A stretch of DNA of 64,000 nt from UBA6244 sp041582875. GTDB taxonomy: Bacteria > Bacteroidota > Bacteroidia > Bacteroidales > F082. Under the pieces are notes generated by a model, which did no database searches, was not told the origin of the DNA, and worked only from the letters and a program-made list of their open reading frames with translations. The DNA lies in assembly GCA_041582875.1 (NCBI GenBank), contig JBFHGX010000003.1, forward strand, positions 24,458 to 88,457, given 5' to 3'. Positions 54,823-64,000 of the stretch are shown here, piece after piece. How positions within the stretch are numbered: the stretch's first letter is position 1; every line of letters starts with the position of its first letter. A program made the position numbers and the translations under genes.

Positions 54823-57195
54823 TTATTCATATTTTAACGACTCAACCGGATTAACATAAGCTGCTTTTATGGAATGATACAGTACCGACATTAACCCGAT
54901 AAACAAAGCAACAATCCCTGACACGACAGGAATTAACGTGCCAATCTCAACCCTATAGGCAAAAGTTTCTAACCACAAATTTATTAACCAGTAGGATAAT
55001 GGGATGGCAAAAACAATGGCAATTACAATTAAGTAAGCAATATCTTTATACAATACCCATACAATTTGAATGATTGAAGAACCTAGTTGTTTTCGGATGG
55101 CCACTTCTTTGGCTCGCTGAGCAATGGCGTAAAACGACAAGCCCATTAAACCCAGACAAGACAACATAAAACAAATGATGGAAAATAATTTGATCAATTT
55201 AAACTGATTTACCTCCGTGGAATAGGAAGCTATTATCTTTTCATCCAGAAAAGAATATTCAAAAGGAATTTGAGGAGCTACTTCCGTGAAAACACTACCA
55301 ACATCCTCAACCGCATTAAATAGTTGGTCGTCATTGATTCTTACATGCAAATAACCTCCGGGTAAAAGCACCATCACAATGGGCTCCACCTGATCGTGCA
55401 AGCTACTCATATTAAAATCTTTAACAACACCAATTATTTTTCCTTCAGGCCATTTAAAATATCCTCCGTTGATTATTTGCATACCCTTACCTGCTGCATG
55501 ATCCCAACCCATATGTTTTACAAAAGATTCGTTTACGATATAGGCTGATTTTGCGTCAGACGCCCTGTTTTCATCAAAATCTCTTCCTTCAACGATCTGC
55601 ATTTGCATTGTTTTGATGTAGTCAGGATCTACTATTAACCAATTAAATAACTGTTCTTCAAAACCCGTGGCTGATTCCACACTAAAATTACACATCAATT
55701 CTTGCGTATTGGGAAGAATATAGGCGGTGGAAGCGGAAATTACTTGTGGGTTTTCAAGCAATTTTTCTTTTAGAACCGATATCACTGAATTGTCCAACTT
55801 GTCGACAGGAATCACCATCAGGTTATGTTTGTTGAATCCCAGATCCTTGCTGTTGATGAAATTAATTTGCTTATTCATGGTTAGAACGCCCATTAGGACA
55901 CTAACCGAAAGAATAAACTGAAAAACAATGAGTGCTTTACGATAAAGCACACTGTCTTTTTTACGTTGATAGCTTGAACCAACACTGCTGATGACCGGAA
56001 TTGATGCCAAATAAAAGGCAGGATATATTCCTGACAATAACCCCACAAACAATGCCAGACCGAAAGACATGAGCAGCAGATTCGGGTTTTCGGAAAAGCT
56101 AAATGCGAGTTTTGCATTGAATAGCTGGTGTAGATAATTGGCATCGATAATAAACCTCACAAAAACGATACTGATCAAAAAGGCAATCAGCGTTAAGGCT
56201 ATGGATTCGAAGATAAAATAGCCGATCAGCGTTTTTTGCTTGGCTCCGAATATTTTTTTTAATCCAATTTCTTTTGTCCTGTTGATGGCAAAAGCGGTGG
56301 ACATATTGATGTAATTAATGGCAGATATGAGGATGATAAACAAGCCCACTATTCCAAATATGTAGGCATAGGTTCGGTTGCCTTGAGGAAAATCCTGCGA
56401 CAAATCAGAGTTATAATGAATATCTGCCAACGGTTCTAAAATGATGTCTATGGTGGCTTTAACCCTTTTTGACTGCTCTAACATATACTTATCGAATAAG
56501 AGCGGATATTTATCATATATTCCTTTTACGGATGCCTCTCTTTTTAACAACAAATAAGTATAGCAGGTTGTTGTGTACCATTGAGTGCCTACAGGCTTAA
56601 AACCAACCAAGGCGTCAAATTTTAGGTGTACATTATCCGGCAAGTCCTTTATTACGCCCGTGACCTCATAGGGTATGGTATCAAATTCAATTATTTTACC
56701 CATGGGATTGATATCTCCAAAATACTTATGTGCCATGTTGTTGGTCAGCACTATGGCATTTTCCTTACGGAAGCATGAATGAGGATTGCCGGCAATGAAC
56801 TCATGTGTAAAAATGCGGAAGAAACTGGTGTCGGCATACATCATTTTATTTTCAAGAAAAGAATTGTCACCAGATTTAACAGAAACCTGATCCATGGGTC
56901 TGATCCGAACGAAGGATTCAACTTCAGGACATTCCTCTTGCAGCATAGGCCCTATTTTCTCAGACGAAACAGCTTCCTTCATCGACCTTCCTGATGAAGT
57001 CGTAAAATCATAACCGACCCTGTAAATTCGATCATGATTGATATGTTGCTTATCAAAGCTGATAAAGTTTTGTAAAAAGAATAAAATGACTATTCCACAA
57101 ACCAAACCCAGGGTAAGATTAAAAATGTTAAAGAAATACAGATGCTTATTCTTTCCAATGATTTTAAGTGTCAATTTTAAATTCTTTTTAAACAT
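54823..57195 (-). CDS. MacB/FtsX-type ABC transporter permease
   Basis: This 790-residue permease has both coupling loops well conserved (NRTKEIGLKKIFGAKQKTLI and QRAKEVAIRKQLGSSIIQIV), two MacB-like periplasmic domains and an ending VNPVESLKYE. It differs from its three minus-strand relatives in its tail and C-terminal loop, resembling more the plus-strand member at 47923. It follows the M1 peptidase gene by 82 bases and precedes the next permease by 18 bases. Confidence 0.87.
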   Translation of the reverse strand: MFKKNLKLTLKIIGKNKHLYFFNIFNLTLGLVCGIVILFFLQNFISFDKQHINHDRIYRVGYDFTTSSGRSMKEAVSSEKIGPMLQEECPEVESFVRIRPMDQVSVKSGDNSFLENKMMYADTSFFRIFTHEFIAGNPHSCFRKENAIVLTNNMAHKYFGDINPMGKIIEFDTIPYEVTGVIKDLPDNVHLKFDALVGFKPVGTQWYTTTCYTYLLLKREASVKGIYDKYPLLFDKYMLEQSKRVKATIDIILEPLADIHYNSDLSQDFPQGNRTYAYIFGIVGLFIILISAINYINMSTAFAINRTKEIGLKKIFGAKQKTLIGYFIFESIALTLIAFLISIVFVRFIIDANYLHQLFNAKLAFSFSENPNLLLMSFGLALFVGLLSGIYPAFYLASIPVISSVGSSYQRKKDSVLYRKALIVFQFILSVSVLMGVLTMNKQINFINSKDLGFNKHNLMVIPVDKLDNSVISVLKEKLLENPQVISASTAYILPNTQELMCNFSVESATGFEEQLFNWLIVDPDYIKTMQMQIVEGRDFDENRASDAKSAYIVNESFVKHMGWDHAAGKGMQIINGGYFKWPEGKIIGVVKDFNMSSLHDQVEPIVMVLLPGGYLHVRINDDQLFNAVEDVGSVFTEVAPQIPFEYSFLDEKIIASYSTEVNQFKLIKLFSIICFMLSCLGLMGLSFYAIAQRAKEVAIRKQLGSSIIQIVWVLYKDIAYLIVIAIVFAIPLSYWLINLWLETFAYRVEIGTLIPVVSGIVALFIGLMSVLYHSIKAAYVNPVESLKYE

Positions 57196-57277
57196 CTTGC
57201 ATCCTATTTTTTTACTGAGGAAATCTTTAATTGAGTTGGGGGCCTTTTTAAGTCCACCTTGTCAGAGGGCGGATCCT

Positions 57278-59212
57278 TTAATCGACAATTTGCAACTTTT
57301 TACTAATTATTCCTTCATTTGATATCAATCGATAATAATATAATCCATCAGGTAATTTCCCTTTATTAAAACTAATTTGATGCTTACCCTTTGTATGAAC
57401 TTTATTGGTCAGCGTAAAAAGTTTATTGCCCAACTGATCATAAATACAAACCTTGGCATGTTGCGATTTGCTTAAATAAAATTCAACAACGGTATTTACT
57501 GAGAATGGATTGGGATAATTCTGCATCAATTGATTTTCAGACTCATTAAAACTCAAATCATCTATTCCAACTATTATTTCAGGGTCTCGCATTAAAATCC
57601 AATCGTTGGGGTCTATCTCAAGATTATCTGCGATACTCATGGCAATACTCCCATTTCCATTTACCATTTCTACGGTATGCTCTTCACCATTAATGGTAAT
57701 GGGAACATTTAAATCTAAAGGAACATTCTGTTCAGTTAACCATTCAAAACTTGTTTGCTCAGTTTCTCTGGTTACTCTCAGTTGTGGAAAACTGGCTTCT
57801 CTAAAAAAGACAGACCAGAAAGGGTCTAACTCAATACCCGTAACCGCCTCTGCCTGGAATTTTAAATCTTCCGTATCGACTAATCTACACTGTCTTCCAT
57901 CCTCATTTCCTAAATCATCAGGATCAGGGTAGGCCCATCTTTTTAATAATTCAAAGAATTGATCATCACCTAAATGGTATCTTAAAGCGTGCATCACCAA
58001 TGCTCCTCTGCTGTAAGGCTCCAGGAGATTAAATGCATCTGAGGCTATCATTTCTTCATATGGAGCCAACGGATTCATAAGAGGTCCAGGGTAATGATTT
58101 CTCATAAAATTGAAATAGGATTCCATTCCAGATAGATGCTCCACATATAAAGCCTCTGTGTAAGTTGCAATTCCTTCATGTATCCAAACATCGGCCCAGT
58201 TCTTGGCAGTCAATAAATTGCCCCACCATTCATGAGCCAATTCATGATAATGAATATAGTCAAATCCCCAACTATTGGTGGTAAAATCATGCCCATAAGC
58301 AATGATGGATTGATGCTCCATTCCCCAGTAGGGTGCATGAGCCCAGCCATGTTTATCTGTTCCGAATGGAAAAGGACCACAAGTTTCTTCGAGAAAATCA
58401 AATTCCTGCTGAAAAACATCCATATAATTTACAGCAGTTTCATAATCCTCGGGGAGAACCCAAAATCTAAAGGGAATATCGTTTCCAATGGTACTTTCAT
58501 AGTCATCCTCAATCAATAAAAAGTCTGCAGCATAAAAAGTCACATTGTAATTATTGATAGGAACAGATACAAACCAATTATAAGTTGTTGTATTGTCGCC
58601 ATTATCCTCAAATCCTAAATACTGACCATTGGATACACACACCAAAGGATTAGGAACTGTAAAACTGATATTCATAGAATCTGGTTCATCCGATGGATGA
58701 TCTTTACAAGGCCACCAAATATCACCGCCTTGGTCTTCACAAGCTACACCTATCCATGGATCGCCATCGGAAGTAGTCTCCCAAACAAATCCGACATCCC
58801 ATGGTGGGTATGGTGCTATTCGTGGAGCACCATTATAGAAAATCTTACAGCTCACGATATCATCAGGATTAACCTCTTCAGGCATATCGATTTCGAGAAG
58901 CTCGTTTTGATGACTAAAACCTACTTGCTGAAAATTTGAATTGTTAATACTCGTTTCAATACTTGAAACAACAAAAACATCATCAAGATCCAATAAAAGA
59001 CTATCGATGGGGTCGATGATGGTCACTTGACACAATAGTGAACCATCTATGGTCTGAGTCTCAGGGTCAATACTCAAATCTAAATAATAATAGGTCACAT
59101 CGTAGGCTGCTTGTTCCGGTTTTAAAGGTCCACCAGAATCAGCATAAGAAATATTTGAAAATGCCATTTGAATGAATATGATGAGGACAAATTGGAAGTG
59201 TATTGCTTTCAT
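57278..59212 (-). CDS. M1 family metallopeptidase with T9SS sorting domain
   Basis: This 644-residue exported zinc aminopeptidase-type protein has a signal peptide (ending near ISYAD). The N-terminal beta domain (about 30-220) is followed by a catalytic domain with GMEHQS in place of the GAMEN exopeptidase motif, the zinc site HELAHEWW (H323, E324, H327) and the third ligand in HEGIATYTE, giving HExxH-x18-E. The large alpha-helical C-terminal domain of classical aminopeptidase N is absent; instead the last 85 residues (NYPNPFSVNTVVEF, IYDQLGNKL, ending KKLQIVD) are a T9SS sorting domain. It sits between permease genes on the same strand. Confidence 0.9.
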   Translation of the reverse strand: MKAIHFQFVLIIFIQMAFSNISYADSGGPLKPEQAAYDVTYYYLDLSIDPETQTIDGSLLCQVTIIDPIDSLLLDLDDVFVVSSIETSINNSNFQQVGFSHQNELLEIDMPEEVNPDDIVSCKIFYNGAPRIAPYPPWDVGFVWETTSDGDPWIGVACEDQGGDIWWPCKDHPSDEPDSMNISFTVPNPLVCVSNGQYLGFEDNGDNTTTYNWFVSVPINNYNVTFYAADFLLIEDDYESTIGNDIPFRFWVLPEDYETAVNYMDVFQQEFDFLEETCGPFPFGTDKHGWAHAPYWGMEHQSIIAYGHDFTTNSWGFDYIHYHELAHEWWGNLLTAKNWADVWIHEGIATYTEALYVEHLSGMESYFNFMRNHYPGPLMNPLAPYEEMIASDAFNLLEPYSRGALVMHALRYHLGDDQFFELLKRWAYPDPDDLGNEDGRQCRLVDTEDLKFQAEAVTGIELDPFWSVFFREASFPQLRVTRETEQTSFEWLTEQNVPLDLNVPITINGEEHTVEMVNGNGSIAMSIADNLEIDPNDWILMRDPEIIVGIDDLSFNESENQLMQNYPNPFSVNTVVEFYLSKSQHAKVCIYDQLGNKLFTLTNKVHTKGKHQISFNKGKLPDGLYYYRLISNEGIISKKLQIVD

Positions 59213-59299
59213 AGGAATATCATTTTAGTCTTTTTAAACATGTTATTTATATTTATTTCATTTTCTAATCGTTAAACAATAATTCCAATCAGCATACCT

Positions 59300-61657
59300 T
59301 TACTCATACCTCAATGCCTCCACCGGATTCCTTCGGGCTGCCTTGATGGTTAGCCAACTTACCGTTATTAGTGCAATCAGAAAAGCGATGATTCCGGCCA
59401 GTGCAAAAAACCACCAACTAAGTTCAATTTTATAAGCAAAGTCTTTTAGCCATGTGTGCATCACATACCATGAAATGGGGGTCGCAATTACAAAAGCCAT
59501 GGCAACCCATTTTAAAAATTTGTAGTTCAATATTTTCACTATTTCAAAAACGGTGGCTCCATTTACTTTGCGAACACCTATTTCTTTCACCTTGCTATTC
59601 ATTAATAAAAATGTAATCCCAAATAAACCCAATATGGATATGAGAATAGAAATGCTGGTGAACAGAAATAATATGGTTGCAGTTTGCTTTATTTCGGCAT
59701 ACAAACTTTCGAATTTTGTATCCATAAACGAATAGTTGAAAGGAACACCGGGCATCAAGTTATTCCACAGGCTATTTAACTCTTCTATGGTTTTCTGAGT
59801 TTCCTGCGGCTTTAATGCGATAGATAGAGAGTAGTAGCTTTCCGCCCATTCTTTTGAAATGATTAAAGGCGGTATTTTACTGTAAATCAATCCTACATGA
59901 AAATCTTTTACCACCCCAATAATTTCATACTTCTCATCTCTAAACATCGATTTTCCGACAGCATTTTTCCAATTCAATTGCTTGGCCAAGGTTTCGTTTA
60001 CGATAAATGCTTTTGCATCGCTGTTCTCACCCTCTCTGAAATTTCTTCCTTCAACCAGTTCCAACCCAAAGGTGGAAAAGAAATAATCATCAACAAAGAG
60101 GGCATTAAACATTTGCGGTTGTTTTATTCCTTCGGGTTGGTACCCATTTGATGTGGTTTCCAACCCGGGAATTCCAAAACTCGCAGAAGCATTGATAACG
60201 CCTGGTATTTTTTTTATTTCCTCGATAAGCACTTTCTGTTTTGCGCCAATGGATCCATGCGAAAGATTAATCATGTTTTCAGTCGTAAACCCCAAATCTT
60301 TATGCAAAGCAAAATTTAGCTGCATATAAACAATTAGCATGGAGGAGATAAGCCCGATGGTAATACAAAACTGAAAGGCAGAAATATAGACTAACTTTTT
60401 ACCTCTAAAAGGCAATGAAAAATAGCTTCCAACTTGGGTTATAACTATTTTTCTCTTGAAGTCGACAAATTGAATTAAACTGGCCATGCCACTAATTGCA
60501 ATTAAAGCAGCGACTATCAGAATCCAGTTTTTCTTTAATTGAATCGACAGAAAATCTGCATTAAATAACTGAGAAATAGAATTGCTAAACTCATAGATCA
60601 GGATAACCGAAGCCAATCCTGCGATTAAAAAAAGCAGTAAGGACTCAAGGTATATCTGTTTTGCAATCCCCGAATTACCTAGTCCAAAATAGTTCTTAAT
60701 GCTAAATTCTTTTAGCCGAAGCGTTAAGGTCCCCGTAGATATGAAAAGGTAATTGATGATGGCAATGAATAAAATTAAACATCCAATGAACAACAAGATC
60801 ATTACATATTTTCCATCCTTTTTATTGCTATCCCAATCTACGTCTGAGAATAAATGTATTTGACCTATGGGTTCCAAATAGAATACGCTAAGAAAACCAG
60901 CGTCCTCATTCTTCTTGTTTACTTTCTCCCATAAAAAATCGGGTAATTTTTCCTCAACGAGCGATTCTAATTCGCTTGAATAAAGCTTAACAAAAGTTGT
61001 GGCAGCTATTCCGCCATCCCAACCTACAACCACATCGGGCGCACCAATTAAAGTTTCCATTGGAAAAACAGCATCAAACTGAATATGAGAATTTAATGGA
61101 ACGTCTTCCACAACGCCTGTTATTGTATAGAAATTATTGTCGTACTCGGTTACTTTACCCAATGGATTTTCGTCACCAAACATCCGCTTGGCTATTTTTT
61201 GTGTAAGTACAAGGCTGTGCTTATCCACCAAGAGTTGTTTGGGATTCCCTGAAAGTATTTTAAAAGTAAAAAAGTTGAATAAATTAGGATCGGCAAAAAT
61301 TGCGTTTTTGAGCGCAATCTGTCTATCTTCAAATTTTAATGTGTTTACATGCCAATTGTTTCGAATCCTTACAACATCTTCTATCTCAGAAATTTCTTCC
61401 ATCATGGCAGGGCCATAGGGCATTCTAATTGTAGGACTAATTTCTTTGTTATCAGTACTTGTAGCTATTTCATTTACACGAAAAATCCGTTCTTTATCCT
61501 CATGAAATTTATCGAATGAAAATTCAAAGCTTACATACAGTAAAATAACAACGGAGCAAGTAAATCCCAATATTAATCCGAATAGGTTGATGATAGTATA
61601 TAACCTAAAATTTGAAAAACTCTGAAAGGCCGATTTAACACTATTTATCATGGTCAA
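59300..61657 (-). CDS. MacB/FtsX-type ABC transporter permease
   Basis: This 785-residue permease has a first helix (LYTIINLFGLILGFTCSVVI), two MacB-like periplasmic domains and two FtsX modules. The second coupling loop is SKVKEIGVRKVNGATVFEIV; the first (TLRLKEFSIKNYFGLGNSGI) is altered. It ends AARRNPVEALRYE. Its start lies 24 bases after the stop of the upstream permease gene, and its last codons closely match those of the genes at 52411 and 61682 at the DNA level, pointing to duplication. Confidence 0.87.
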   Translation of the reverse strand: MTMINSVKSAFQSFSNFRLYTIINLFGLILGFTCSVVILLYVSFEFSFDKFHEDKERIFRVNEIATSTDNKEISPTIRMPYGPAMMEEISEIEDVVRIRNNWHVNTLKFEDRQIALKNAIFADPNLFNFFTFKILSGNPKQLLVDKHSLVLTQKIAKRMFGDENPLGKVTEYDNNFYTITGVVEDVPLNSHIQFDAVFPMETLIGAPDVVVGWDGGIAATTFVKLYSSELESLVEEKLPDFLWEKVNKKNEDAGFLSVFYLEPIGQIHLFSDVDWDSNKKDGKYVMILLFIGCLILFIAIINYLFISTGTLTLRLKEFSIKNYFGLGNSGIAKQIYLESLLLFLIAGLASVILIYEFSNSISQLFNADFLSIQLKKNWILIVAALIAISGMASLIQFVDFKRKIVITQVGSYFSLPFRGKKLVYISAFQFCITIGLISSMLIVYMQLNFALHKDLGFTTENMINLSHGSIGAKQKVLIEEIKKIPGVINASASFGIPGLETTSNGYQPEGIKQPQMFNALFVDDYFFSTFGLELVEGRNFREGENSDAKAFIVNETLAKQLNWKNAVGKSMFRDEKYEIIGVVKDFHVGLIYSKIPPLIISKEWAESYYSLSIALKPQETQKTIEELNSLWNNLMPGVPFNYSFMDTKFESLYAEIKQTATILFLFTSISILISILGLFGITFLLMNSKVKEIGVRKVNGATVFEIVKILNYKFLKWVAMAFVIATPISWYVMHTWLKDFAYKIELSWWFFALAGIIAFLIALITVSWLTIKAARRNPVEALRYE

Positions 61658-61681
61658 TATTTTTCTATGGATACATCAGAA

Positions 61682-64000
61682 TCATTCATACCTCAACGCC
61701 TCCACAGGGTTTCGCGTGGCCGCTCTCCAACTTTGCCAACTAACGGTTAACACCGCTACTCCTAGGGCCAAAGCTCCTGCCAAAACAAAAATCCACCAGC
61801 TCAATGTGGTTTTGTAGGCGAAGTTTTGGAGCCAACTATTCATGGTGTACCAGGCAATGGGGCAGGCAATTACATACCCTATGGCTACCCACCTGAGAAA
61901 GTCAATATTTAGCATGAGGAGTATTTCGGATATTTTAGCCCCGTTTACTTTTCGGATGCCTATTTCCTTGGTTTTTTTAGCTACTGTATTCAATACCATT
62001 CCGAACAATCCCATGATGGTTAAAACAATGGCCAACAAGGAGAATGCACTGATTAATTTAGCTTGATTTTGTTCCCTGACATAGAAATGGTTGATTTGCT
62101 CTTGAAGTGTAAAAATGGATACCATTATATCAGGTGATATTTCTTTGAATAACTGAGTAACATTTGCTACTATCTCCTCATCCGTTTCGCCCGTTGTTTT
62201 AATGGCAAAAAGACTCATTTTATCCGGGTGCTGCTGAATAATAACCATTGGTTTAATGGGACTATGCATGGTGTGTGCAGTAAAATCTTTTACAATTCCC
62301 TGAATATGGAAACCATTGAAAAGTTCTCCTGCTGTCAAATCATACATTACAGCTGCTGATTCGTTAAAAATAAATTGATGTTGATTTTCTATGTATTCTC
62401 CAAAATAATCTCCTTCTATCAGTTCAATACCTAACAGCTCTATCATGCCTTTCCCCATGATTAAACCATCAAACACGATTTCCTCGTTATTTTCCGGGTT
62501 TCTTAAGCGAATGGGCAATGTCCAATTATAGGGAGGAATAAAAGACGACCCTGCGGTACGAATGACCCCGGGCAATTGTTTAACATGGTTATCTATGACC
62601 TCATATTTTTGAGCAAGTTCCGGAGTGTTCAATTCACAAATCATCACATTTTCCGGATTGATGGCTGTAAAGTTGGTTAAGGAATAATTGATTTGCTTTT
62701 TCAAAACCAAAACGCCAACCACCAGGATGATAAATATGGCAAAATGAAAACTAAGAAATGAATTGCTCCATTGTTTTGTCTTTGGGAGGCTTGAGTTTCG
62801 TTTATTTAGAAGGAGTACAGGTGAAATTCTGGAAATTTTTATTCCAACAATAAAACCTGAAAACGATCCTGTTAGCAAGGGTATGAGCGCTAGCAGCGGA
62901 ATGGTATACCAAACCGAGAGGATTTGACTATCAAGGTTTCGTCCTAAAGTGCTGTTAATAAATGGTATTCCCAGCATAATAACAAATATTGCAGGTATCA
63001 AGCTCAAAAATGAAATGATATTGGCCTCAAAAAGCATTTGCTTGCGAATGGATGACGTATAAGCGCCCAAAGCCTTTTTTACACCAAACTCTTTTAACCG
63101 TCCCTCCATTTTTGCTTTGGTAAGAAAAATGTAGTTAAAAACGGAAATAATGAGAATAAAAAGGGCAATGGCTATATAATACTTCAACTCGTTGGCATTT
63201 CCTCGTCTCGAATAAATATCGGTTATATCTTCAGATTGTAAATACACATCAGTTGCTGCTTGCAAGCTAAAAGCTTGTTCTTTTTTCGATTCACCTTCAA
63301 ATCGTTGCTTATAACGCTGAAGTTGTTCGGTCACATCTTCAACATTTGAATTCGTATTCAACTTTAAATAGGTTACGCATACATCTCTTTCCCAGTTTGT
63401 TTTAAAAGTTCCAATTTCAGACCCGTATTCGCCGAGGCGCTTATTGAATGTCCCCAGAAATTCATCAATCAAATCCGTATGCGAAATGAAATTGGGTGCA
63501 AGGGATGAGTTGGATGGAAAATCCTTGTAAATTCCACAAACAGTGAAGTTAATAAAATCGTTGTTCAAGCGTGCTTCCATCGTTTTATTCATGGCATCCC
63601 CATTGGGAAAGTATTTTCTCGCCATGGTTTCTGAGATGGCCACTTCATTTCTTGATTCAGCAATTTTTCCAATGATAAAATCAATACCCAAAATATTAAA
63701 AATGGAAGCATCGGCACATGCAAACCGTTCCTCCTCAATAATATCGTTTCCATTTTGGCGGATTTCAAATTCACCACTTTGATGATACCTGAAAAATTGG
63801 TCGATGGATGGGATATCATTTTTAGCAGCTTCTCCAAGGATGAATGGTGTATTGCTATTGATGCCATGGATTATCCTATAAACCTGATCGTTTTCAGGGA
63901 TATATCTATCAAAGGAGTTTTCGTGCATGTATAACATTAAAATCAGGATAATCGACCCCAAACCAATCCCCAGCCCCAGCACACTTACCAAGGATTGTAC
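61682..64000 (-). CDS. MacB/FtsX-type ABC transporter permease (5' end outside window)
   Basis: This permease is read into the window from the right edge; 772 residues are visible and the first few tens are missing, because the frame stays open through VQSLVSVLGLGIGL at the edge. Apparent starts inside the window (a TTG at 63991) are not the true start. It has two MacB-like domains and two FtsX modules with coupling loops GRLKEFGVKKALGAYTSSI and KKTKEIGIRKVNGAKISEIL, and it ends TRNPVEALRYE. It is the first visible gene of the minus-strand permease array. Confidence 0.88.
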   Translation of the reverse strand, partial: VQSLVSVLGLGIGLGSIILILMLYMHENSFDRYIPENDQVYRIIHGINSNTPFILGEAAKNDIPSIDQFFRYHQSGEFEIRQNGNDIIEEERFACADASIFNILGIDFIIGKIAESRNEVAISETMARKYFPNGDAMNKTMEARLNNDFINFTVCGIYKDFPSNSSLAPNFISHTDLIDEFLGTFNKRLGEYGSEIGTFKTNWERDVCVTYLKLNTNSNVEDVTEQLQRYKQRFEGESKKEQAFSLQAATDVYLQSEDITDIYSRRGNANELKYYIAIALFILIISVFNYIFLTKAKMEGRLKEFGVKKALGAYTSSIRKQMLFEANIISFLSLIPAIFVIMLGIPFINSTLGRNLDSQILSVWYTIPLLALIPLLTGSFSGFIVGIKISRISPVLLLNKRNSSLPKTKQWSNSFLSFHFAIFIILVVGVLVLKKQINYSLTNFTAINPENVMICELNTPELAQKYEVIDNHVKQLPGVIRTAGSSFIPPYNWTLPIRLRNPENNEEIVFDGLIMGKGMIELLGIELIEGDYFGEYIENQHQFIFNESAAVMYDLTAGELFNGFHIQGIVKDFTAHTMHSPIKPMVIIQQHPDKMSLFAIKTTGETDEEIVANVTQLFKEISPDIMVSIFTLQEQINHFYVREQNQAKLISAFSLLAIVLTIMGLFGMVLNTVAKKTKEIGIRKVNGAKISEILLMLNIDFLRWVAIGYVIACPIAWYTMNSWLQNFAYKTTLSWWIFVLAGALALGVAVLTVSWQSWRAATRNPVEALRYE

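Noticed and set aside
1..64000. tRNA, rRNA, CRISPR array, prophage or insertion sequence
   Set aside because: I looked for tRNA T-loop strings in the gaps, evenly spaced repeats, and transposase or phage genes, and found none.

Overview
The window looks like chromosomal DNA from a member of the Bacteroidota (class Bacteroidia; something near Marinilabiliales or another free-living Bacteroidales group is my guess, not proven). The reasons are: secreted proteins ending in type IX secretion system (T9SS) C-terminal sorting domains, a gingipain-like C25 peptidase, a GH92 mannosidase, two-component propeller/Y_Y_Y sensors, an EF-G paralog of the Bacteroides EF-G2 kind, MacB-like permeases ending in RNPVEALRYE-type tails, moderate AT richness, and promoter elements of the Bacteroidota type (TTG, about 17-20 bases, TAnnTTTG). 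I found no rRNA, tRNA, CRISPR array, prophage or insertion sequence.

Layout. Positions 1-11144 hold a partial arylsulfotransferase-like protein (-), a large C25 peptidase (+), a glutamine synthetase overlapping an HMG-CoA-lyase-like gene (+), and a giant T9SS beta-propeller protein (-). Positions 11347-16554 hold a repeat-containing lipoprotein, an SDR-metallophosphoesterase operon, a DUF6873-like gene and aspS. Positions 16645-20183 (-) hold a RelE/ParE-like toxin-antitoxin pair, a secreted Asp-box protein and a dicarboxylate/glutamate-type symporter. Positions 20184-20681 are non-coding, with a good promoter and a strong hairpin. Positions 20682-30034 (+) hold a lipoprotein hydrolase, phosphofructokinase, a TPR-LuxR membrane regulator and a block of exported proteins. 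Positions 30105-38593 hold EF-G2 (-), a YfcC-type transporter (-), an ECF sigma factor with a membrane partner (+), RadA (-) and a TPR histidine kinase (-). Positions 38829-47671 hold a propeller histidine kinase followed within 7 bases by a GH92 enzyme, a SpoIIAA-like protein, an FG-GAP/LytS-type kinase and a small lysine/aspartate-rich lipoprotein. Positions 47923-64000 carry five MacB/FtsX-type ABC permeases, a SnoaL-like lipoprotein, an orphan class I isoprenoid-synthase-like protein and a T9SS-exported M1 metallopeptidase.

How the parts fit. Much of the window concerns the cell envelope: surface and secreted proteases, sugar hydrolase, lipoproteins, four sensor or regulator proteins with large extracytoplasmic parts, and an array of permeases that lacks any ATPase inside the window. 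Housekeeping genes (aspS, radA, pfk, glnA) are scattered among them. The items most worth following are the isoprenoid-synthase-like gene at 51036, the EF-G paralog whose catalytic histidine is a phenylalanine, the glutamine synthetase/HMG-CoA-lyase-like gene pair, the permease-M1 peptidase array, and the promoter-plus-hairpin region at 20363-20496.
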